Below are positions 56,507-64,000 of a DNA stretch of 64,000 nt, in pieces. The notes under the pieces were generated by a model. That model was not told the origin of the DNA, did not search any database, and saw nothing but the letters and a program-made list of their open reading frames with translations. Within the stretch, counting starts at the first letter, position 1; each line of letters starts with the position of its first letter. Origin of the DNA: Trifolium pratense (lineage: Eukaryota; Streptophyta; Magnoliopsida; Fabales; Fabaceae); NCBI RefSeq assembly GCF_020283565.1, contig NC_060060.1, positions 42,532,001 to 42,596,000 on the forward strand, given 5' to 3'. Both the position numbers and the translations under genes were made by a program.

Positions 56507-57795
56507 TCATTTTCTTCGGTATATGTGTGTGGTATGTTCATCTGCTCCATCAAGAGGATTGAGAACCTGACCAATAAAGAGAATTGTTCCACTGAAATCT
56601 TCTCTGATTAAGAAGAGGAAAGGATGGTCAGCTACAAAGTCCGTAGGAGTGGCACGACGACTACCTCTTAATGCCACCATAACAGTGTTTGCTGAAGCTA
56701 TGGTGCCTTTCTCATTTACCTCAACGAAAGCATTGTGATTTATGCTTTCCACGCCCAAAGGAGGGTTCATTCCCTCTACCACTTTTGTTAGAAAGAAAGG
56801 TGAACTCATTCCCAACTCGTGCAGAACATTAGAAGCTTCAAATGAAAAAGAAATCTTGAATTTTGGAATAGTAAATTGACGTACTTCCACTTTTCGCCGA
56901 GGAAACTTGTCTTTCAAAAAATCAGATTCTGAAGCTAGCTTTTCAATTAATGCCAAAAGTCCATCTTTTGCATCTGGAAGGAAAATATACATGGAGAACC
57001 GACGAGTTTTATCCCTGCCTTGTCTATAAGAAAGACGGAGGACTTTGAAACCATCAAAAATACCAATAAAGTGCTCCCTCTGCTTGCTATCCATGAAGGG
57101 AGCAATGACTTTGGTGCCATTGAAGAGGTGAAAACTATGCTGGAAAGCTGTATCCATAAACTTGTGTTTCCACACACCTTTGAAGCACATTGCATTTGCA
57201 AAGACAAGCCCTGTGGGTAATTTGCTTACCATACTAGGATGAAGAAGCTTTGTGATAAGGCCATTCGTCTCTTTCTCAACCCACAAATTAACTTCATGAC
57301 ACACTTGATCACCCTTCAAAAAACATCAAAATCAAAATGAATAGTTTTCTTGAGAAACATTTTCATAATGTTTGGTTGGAGGAAATAAAAGAAATTTAGA
57401 TTACAAAAAATTATGTTTTTTTTTTAACGGCAAATATATTATTAATAGTAAAATGTGTTTTCAGTCCCTACTTTTATATTGAGTTTTGGTTTTCGTCCAT
57501 ATACTTTAAAATCACTTGTTTTTGTCTTCAATTAATTTTCAGTTTTGGTTTTAGCCTCAAATGTTAGGTCAACTAACCGTTGACTAACGAAAATCCATGT
57601 GGCGTTGACACGTAGGATTCTGTTGACATGTGGCATCATACGTGGACTGTCATATCATAATTTTTAACATTTGAGACTAAAACCAAAACTGAAAATTAAT
57701 TGGGGACAAAAACAAGTGATTTTGAAATACAGGGACGAAAACCAAAACTTAACGTAAAAGTAGGGACTGAAAACATATTTTTCCCGAGCTCCCTT

Positions 57796-57826
<31 letters not shown>

Positions 57827-58112
57827 GAAAGTGATAGTACATACCTTAGTCTTAAAATCAACCGAAGCCAAAGTGGTGTTGTAATGAGTGGCCACAAGTT
57901 GTTTAAAAGAATGAGAAAGGGGAAGTGATTCATCAGCCCACATTCCATTGATAAAACACATACGATCGTCAGAGAACAAAGCAGGGGAGACGAGCTGAGA
58001 GAAGAATGACATTAGATTGTGGATGGAGTCAAATTGAAGGAAGGTAAGAAGTTCGTCAAGAGCATAGCCTTCTGATCCAGCTGCCATGACGCTAAGAACA
58101 ACAAAGAGAGAC
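56507..58112 (-). pseudogene. Serpin copy 2, 5'-truncated, right arm of the inverted repeat
   Basis: Exon 2 at 57313-56507 and the remaining exon 1 at 58112-57845 match copy 1, with Ile to Met (FANAMCFKG) and Arg to His (FQHSFHLF) changes. The first 37 or so codons are lost: at 58112 the sequence switches from serpin (GTCTCTCTTTG) to unrelated DNA. The frame that remains is open from a Met at 58114 or 58086 through both exons, so a truncated protein is possible, but it would lack helix A. Confidence 0.88.
57450..57782. mobile_element. Foldback MITE in the serpin intron, right arm
   Basis: Mirror copy of 53649-53980; it was present before the inverted duplication. The next (AT)n run is at 57801-57826. 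Confidence 0.88.
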
Positions 58113-58179
58113 ACTTTTTGTTCATATTATTTTTTATTGGTGTAAATCATGCTTATAAATGTTTTTTTTTTACTATTAT

Positions 58180-59353
58180 TAATAAATGTTGTACTTTTTT
58201 TTTTACTCATTATTTTTTTGTCTGTCTAATTTTTCATGTGATATTTAACAAATATACTGATAAAATAATAGAAACTCCTCGAAGGACTATACTATAGAAC
58301 GAATTGCTTATCAAAAAAAATTATATAGAACGAATTGGCCAAATGTGGAACTGAGAAATTGAAGGCTTAATATGTTTCAAAACAAAATTGAAGGCTTAAG
58401 AATCTCTGAACAAAAATACTCACCTTAAAAGGAATATAAAAAAAAAATAGTAATTTAATTGTTCACAAAAAAAGTTATTCTTAAACTTCATACTTATCGA
58501 ACAGAGAAAATGGTGTGATTGTCTGAAATATAAAAGGAATGAAGTAATTGACTTCATAGATTATTTTTCTATTTTATTTTATTATTTTATTAATTTTATT
58601 ACTAAAAAAAAGTTACATAGTGATTTATACCAAACATAATATTACAATAGGGATATTGATAAAAAAAAATAATCTACATGGAGGTATTAAGCAAAAAATA
58701 ACTTACACGGGATGGGACATACATTTGTAGATTTTATTATATAAAAAATACGATAAATATCAATTGAAAGTAAGGAAAGTAACAATGATTTTATATATAA
58801 AAAAAGAAAGAATTAAAAGTAATAATATCATGTATTACTTTGATTTTATTTTCCAAACATATAAACAAATAGATAAATTTTTTAAAATTTGCACCATTAA
58901 CAAATGAGATATGCATAAAAAAATGATATAATTTTTTTTTGTGTCAAGCAAATGACAAATAATTATACTGTTAATTACACAAATGTGAAATTTTTTCACA
59001 CGGGGACATGGGCTAAAATACTCCAGAAGAAAACAAATGTCTAAAGGAGAGAGATGACGATTAAGAACTAATATATATTAACCGTTAGATTAGTTTTTGC
59101 TTAATGACATTTTTTTATGAAAATAAAAGAACAAATATACGAACATGTGGGTTGGGAACAGGGAGTGGAGTATCACTCTCCGTTCTACCATTTCTCCTTA
59201 AAATCTCCAAAATTTGGATTATTTATCATATTTAAATAAATTATTACATTAAATATAAAATTAATTTTACAAATAATTAAAAAAATTCTCATCAAATATC
59301 TATATTTTTCATTGAACATTAACCTGTGCATTTGCACGGGTAAGTTATACTAG
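58180..59353 (+). mobile_element. Non-coding Helitron copy 2, directly upstream of SPP
   Basis: Nearly identical to 46587-47806, with small indels. The 3' hairpin CCTGTGCATTTGCACGGG has one mismatch; then TAAGTTATA, CTAG (59350-59353) and host T. The element ends 157 bp before the SPP start codon. The left end lies between 58113 and 58190, next to the right arm of the serpin inverted repeat; exact start unresolved. Confidence 0.82.
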
Positions 59354-59510
59354 TAAAGAAGTAGAATACATCATCACATACACATATACAATTCTGAGAG
59401 AAAAGTAGAAAGAAAGAAAAAAAATCTGAAAAAAAAAAATCAATCACAAGAGAAGAGGTTGAGTGTGTTTGCGCCTAAGTAAGGTTAAGAAGCTATCATC
59501 ATTCATCGTT

Positions 59511-62500
59511 ATGCCTATGCCTATGGCTATGGCTGCTTCAACTTCAACCTCCGTTATCGGAATTGGAACTAACACTAACCTCTCTCTTCCTCCACATCGT
59601 TATAATCGCCCTTCTTCAATCTCCACTCGCTTCCGTAACAACAACAACAACCGTTTCTTCTTATCTTCTCCACGGTACTAACCAACTCTACTTTCTTACA
59701 ATTCATTATTCCAATTCATCATTCTAATTCATTCAATTATTCATATCAATAACCGTTTCTTTGTTGTTATTTTCAGTGATACAACAACAAGAAGAAGAGT
59801 TGTTGTTCAGGGCGGATTAGGTTTACGACGAACTAATAAGCCTGATGTTTGGAAACATTATTCTTCCTTCCTTTCTCAACCCACTGCTACACCTTTATTT
59901 CAAAGCTGTACATCTTGCTGTCTTGCTTCCACAAAGAAACGCCGTTCTAATCTTTCTAGATTTCTTCCCGGAGCTTTTTTCCATAATTCGTCTTTTGGAT
60001 TATCGAAGGATAAGCTCCGTTTTGGTTCTGTAAGATTTTTTACTATTTCGTTTATTTATGATTTTAGTCCCTGCTTTTTTGGTTTTAGTCCTTATAAGTT
60101 TTTTTTTTTTTGATTCAGTCCTGCAAAAATAGTGTATAGTGTTTTATGGTGCTTAGTTATTTTTCTTCCTGCCTGGTAACTATTTGTCAATTTACTAACT
60201 AACTAACTATGTTTTCTTTTAGATTTTTCTCATTTTTATTATTTTACTGATTATTTTTTTTTTATATTACCAATATTTAGAGTAATTTGATGTTTGAAAG
60301 TTGATATTTTGTTATATTGAAGCTTCTAGTACATGTGGATAAGTCTTTGAAGACATTATATCATCATTGTCTAATATTCTAATTTCTAGTGGTTATGTTT
60401 TTAAATTCTACTTTTTATATCAGGGTCATGCTAACAAGTAGTTAAGAAGAAAAAGTCATTTTTTAAATTTCAAAGTGTTGAGTGCAGTCGGTGCATAATT
60501 CCCAAGATAAAATTTCTTTTTTGATCTTCTTAACGAGGCACTTGTTAGCATTTCACTTTATGGGCATGTTTGTTTCAGCTTTAAAAAAATGGATTTTTTT
60601 TTTTGTAGAGATTTTGAAGAAAATCTAAAGCTATTTGCCGTTTGTTTACAATCATAAAAATCTATTTTTTTAAGATGGTGAGGGATGATGAGTGATAAAA
60701 AAATGGATTTTGATAAAAGCTATTGAAAATAGATTCTCATTTTGACGAAAAAAATGATTTTTTTTACTAAAATGATTTTTGAAAAAAATCTGAAACAAAC
60801 ACAAGATAAAAAAATAGATTTTTTTGGTGAAAAATCTGAAACAAACAGGCCCTATATTGTGTGCTTTTGGTTTGATTGGATTTAGGCGTAATCAGTGTTC
60901 TTTTTTTCATATGTAGTTGTGTTGCTGTATTTTTTTCAGGCTAAGCGGGTTCAAGTTCCGCATGCAACTGTTGGTCCAGATGAACCACATGCTGCAAGCA
61001 CAACTTGGCCTGATGGTGTTGCTGAAAAACAAGATTTAGGTTTGTTTGATTCTGAACTGGAAAGGATAGAGGAGTTTTTGGGTTCTGAACTTCCATCTCA
61101 TCCTAAGTTGCATCGAGGTCAACTAAAGAATGGGCTGCGTTATTTGATTTTGCCAAATAAGGTTCCACCAACAAGGTGAGTTCAATAAATGATGATAGGT
61201 TGACAATTTGACATTTAATAATAGTACATCGACTATGAGATGGAATGGAATGCTTTCTGATGTGATAAGAAAAGAAATGCATGATATTTCAATCAATTTT
61301 CGGAATTGAATCCAAAAATAGATTGTGTTTTTAAGGTGGAATTGTGGATTTCACGGATTTATCATCCTTGAGTGTTTTTTAGTGTGTCCTTTTAATGATC
61401 AAATTGATAAAATGATGCACTCGATGTGTATATAGTTTTAGGCTCTCTCTTTTAAACATTGTTTTGCTGTAATACGCTGATGGCAAGAAATCTAAAACAG
61501 GGGCTGTACATATGTATGCAGTTTCTCTAGAATCCACTTGTGGCTGACTTCTTAGCACCCACTTGTTTCTATTATAGGTTTGAAGCGCACATGGAAGTTC
61601 ATGCAGGATCGATAGACGAAGAGGATGATGAGCAAGGAATTGCACATATGATTGAACATGTTGCTTTCCTAGGAAGTAAAAAACGTGAGAAGCTTTTGGG
61701 AACCGGAGCCCGCTCAAATGCTTATACAGATTTCCACCATACAGTGTTTCACATCCATGCTCCTACCACTACCAAGGTTTGGACCTTTTGTGAGTTTGTG
61801 GTTTTTTGTCTAGGGTTCAAATATTAGGTCAGTGGTAGTTTAGTTTTTCATTTGGAATTTTGGATGTTTATGAAACATTTCTTTGTTACAAACTTTCAAC
61901 ACACTAATTCAAATCAAGCCTATGTGAACAGGGAAAAATGAAGTTTATCATGTATCTCTGACCAAGCAGTACATGGAAGTTATTGGTGTTGTAGCGAATA
62001 TGATTAGTTTACATTTTGAGCAGCACAGTGCTAACTAACTGTAGATTTTTAACTGAAATTGTAAGAAGAAATTGTCATGAATATTCCCAATGTTCAATTG
62101 GTACACATTTGATTAGTTTACATTTTGAGCAGCACTGTGCTAACAAACTGTAGATTTTATAACTGAAATTGTAAGAAGAAACTGTCATGAATATTCCCAA
62201 TGTTCAATTGGTACACTGAATGTGCAGTCCTTGAAAGTTATTACATTAAAAGGTAAACCCGCGTCAATGTCATTGCCATGGAAAGAAATAGTTATGCTCG
62301 TCTGCACTCTGAAATGTGAATAACATTCTTTAAAAGAGTTTCAACCATAAGGGACATTAAGCTCAATCCGTAGGAGAGAGAAATTTCACCTGAGAAAGAA
62401 AGATGAAATGGAAAAGGGAATATTTTAAAAGTCAAAATCTAGTGCTCTTGTTTACTACACTTATTTTGTGTTAAAACTTCTTCCTTAACATGTTTAAACT

Positions 62501-63684
62501 GCATACTGTTTCTATTTATGTATCCTGCATTTTTTCTTATATATTCATTACAAATAGTGTGGTGTGAGTGACTGGGCATAATGATTCTTTAGGCATATAT
62601 ATTTATTGTTGTGGTTGATTATTGGTGAATCTTGTGTGTCAGGATTCTGATGATCTTCTTCCATCTGTTCTGGATGCCCTGAACGAGGTACACTTTATTT
62701 CTTATCGTGTAAGATACATCTACTTTGTAGAAATGCAAATATTAGATTTGACAAGATGTTTCATCTGATCTAGGTATTATACTTTTGATCTGACCCTACA
62801 TGAGCTATCTGTAAAGGCATTTAAGGGGACAAATGGTAACGATAACTATGGAACTTCTAGACTAGCATTATCTCACACCTTATGGTTATTGATGCATGCA
62901 GATAGCTTTCCACCCAAAGTTCCTTCCATCTAGAATTGAAAAAGAACGGCGTGCTATACTTTCAGAGCTTCAAATGATGAACACAATAGAGTATCGAGTT
63001 GATTGCCAGGTGCTGAAAATAATATCTTCTAGAATCAACTTGATTCTTCTCTAGAATATTGATCCAGTCTCTTTTATCAGTATTTGATTTCCTTTTAATT
63101 TTATTGATTGCAGTTGTTACAACATTTACATTCTGAAAACAAGCTGAGCAAAAGGTTTCCAATTGGATTAGAAGAACAAATAAAGAAGTGGGATGCAGAT
63201 AAAATAAGAAAATTTCACGAGCGTTGGTATTTCCCTGCAAATGCTACATTGTACATTGTGGGGGATATTGACAACATCCCAAAGATTGTTAGCCAGATTG
63301 AAGTATGTCAAATATAAATTTTCAAAGCATCAGTTGATCAATTTTACAGTTCATGAGTATTATACAATAATAACTATGGTTATGCAGGCTGTTTTTGGAC
63401 AAACTGGTGTAGACAATGAGAAACCTTCTGTGGCCACACCAAGTGCATTTGGTGCAATGGCCAGTTTTCTTGTTCCTAAGTTGTCAGTTGGTCTAGGTGG
63501 AAATTCTATTGAAAGATCAACCAATACAATGGATCAATCAAAAACATTTATTAAGGAAAGACAAGCTGTACGTCCTCCTGTGAAGCATAATTGGTCACTT
63601 CCTGGAAGCAGTGCAAATTTGAATCCACCACAAATATTTCAACATGAGTTGCTTCAGAACTTTTCAATTAATATGTTTTGTAAG
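59511..63684 (+). CDS. SPP: Stromal processing peptidase (M16 metalloprotease), 5' part, continues right
   Basis: Exons: 59511-59674, 59777-60029, 60940-61175, 61578-61776, 62643-62687, 62902-63009, 63114-63302, 63388-63684; phases agree; about 497 residues so far. SPP removes transit peptides from proteins imported into chloroplasts. The N-terminus (MPMPMAMAASTSTSV, rich in Ser, Thr, Asn, Arg) is a transit peptide. Mature sequence follows: LPSHPKLHRGQLKNGLRYLI, HAGSIDEEDDEQGIAHMIEH (the inverted zinc site HxxEH), VAFLGSKKREKLLGTGARSN, AYTDFHHTVFHIHAPTT, FHPKFLPSRIEKERRAILSE, RFPIGLEEQIKKWDADKIRK and WYFPANATLYIVGDIDN. The second zinc-binding Glu should be in the IEKERRAILSELQMM helix. The start codon is the first ATG in the frame (59511); Met residues at 59517 and 59523 are alternatives. 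The last visible exon ends in a GT at 63685; no further exon was found to 64000. Confidence 0.95.
60562..60852. mobile_element. Foldback MITE in SPP intron 2
   Basis: The left end GGGCATGTTTGTTTCAG and the right end CTGAAACAAACAGGCCC are nearly perfect inverted repeats. The inner parts (AAAAAAATGGATTTTTTTTT against AAAAAAATAGATTTTTTTGG) are low in complexity. Confidence 0.82.
62001..62216. repeat. Two tandem copies of a 109-bp unit in SPP intron 4
   Basis: TGATTAGTTTACATTTTGAG begins at 62001 and 62110. Both copies run through GAATATTCCCAATGTTCAAT with two or three differences. Confidence 0.9.
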
Positions 63685-64000
63685 GTATGAAGAGGTTTCA
63701 TTATCTTATTCCTTTTTTATTTTTTGTCGATTTTATTTTTTAGCTGATATCTTCGTTGCAAGGATGGTTTTATAGACCTTTTGCGTGGAGAAAAATGGTC
63801 AATGAGGACACTGGGTATAATATATGTAAAGGAGATTTGTGATTTACTGGTTCATTAAGATCTACTGGTGTCTAATACTCTAATGAACAATTCAGATAAA
63901 CAAGTATTGTATTCTTATAAGGTGTCTAATTGATGTTTTCTTGATTTACTATGATAAATAGAATATATTTAGTGCTCAAGCATAATAGATAAGGTGGAAA
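63685..64000 (+). other. SPP intron 8, cut by the window edge
   Basis: AT-rich sequence after the exon-8 donor. The expected continuation of the SPP protein was not found in it, so it is most likely intron. Confidence 0.6.

Larger units (their letters stand above)
53322..58112. repeat. 1.77-kb inverted repeat with 1.25-kb spacer
   Basis: Left arm 53322-55092 and right arm 58112-56339 are almost identical (for example, AATGCAATTTGC against AATGCAATGTGC, and TTCCAGCGTAG against TTCCAGCATAG). Arm lengths agree within three bases. Each arm holds most of a serpin gene with its intron, MITE and 3' flank. The spacer 55093-56338 holds a sugar-transporter fragment and GC-rich sequence. Very low divergence means the duplication is recent or homogenised by gene conversion. 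Confidence 0.95.

Noticed and set aside
56507..57319. Independent single-exon serpin gene
   Set aside because: It is exon 2 of the 5'-truncated inverted serpin copy.
1..64000. CRISPR arrays, phage, operons or viral integrations
   Set aside because: The DNA is plainly plant nuclear. No regularly spaced short repeats with unique spacers, no bacterial gene order, and no recognisable virus-derived coding sequence were seen.

Overview
This window is nuclear DNA of a flowering plant, most likely an inverted-repeat-lacking-clade legume such as Medicago or a relative. Genes have many short GT..AG introns, intergenic DNA is very AT-rich, and foldback MITEs, SINE-like pieces, Helitrons and other transposon debris are dense. 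The 4CL protein reads closest to remembered soybean class II 4CL, and several repeats resemble ones common in Medicago. The species call is inference. All gene models below were assembled by hand from reading frames and splice sites.

Layout. 1-225: first exon of a TOM1-like (TOL) VHS-domain gene, minus strand, running off the left edge. 4421-7053: complete six-exon 4-coumarate:CoA ligase, plus strand. 8146-12760: complete six-exon ILP1/PAXBP1-like splicing factor, minus strand, convergent with 4CL, with a broken exon-5 copy at 7253-7480. 14881-16599: five-exon BASL-like gene, minus strand, with an internal exon duplication. 20208-24270: eleven-exon gene for a plastid-directed kinase-fold protein that lacks key catalytic residues.

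24430-33950 is a mosaic of segmental duplications. It holds two copies of an unrecognised gene for a 113-115 residue protein (25512-26032 and 28987-29505, both minus), a broken copy of the 3' end of the pseudokinase gene (30955-32160), and a Helitron (26612-28292), a SINE and a MULE-type MITE. Paralogous unfilled sites confirm the insertions: exactly for the Helitron, and approximately for the other two. 34462-37305: MCC1/NAA60-like acetyltransferase, plus strand, with two abutting uORFs. 39081-42702: ASG1-like plant-specific gene, minus strand, flanked by 207-bp direct repeats.

42703-53210 has no intact gene that I can support. It holds LINE, Stowaway-like, Helitron, hAT and other repeat remnants. 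53211-58112 is a striking inverted repeat: two nearly identical serpin copies, arms about 1.77 kb, facing each other around a 1.25-kb spacer that carries the 3' end of a hexose transporter (STP) gene. A Helitron copy ends at 59353, 157 bp before the start codon of the stromal processing peptidase gene (SPP, 59511-63684, plus strand, eight exons seen, continuing past the right edge).

There is no operon-like grouping. The intact genes are unrelated housekeeping, metabolic and developmental genes: phenylpropanoid metabolism, splicing, polarity, N-terminal or histone acetylation and plastid protein import. Most of the novelty lies in duplication and transposition.
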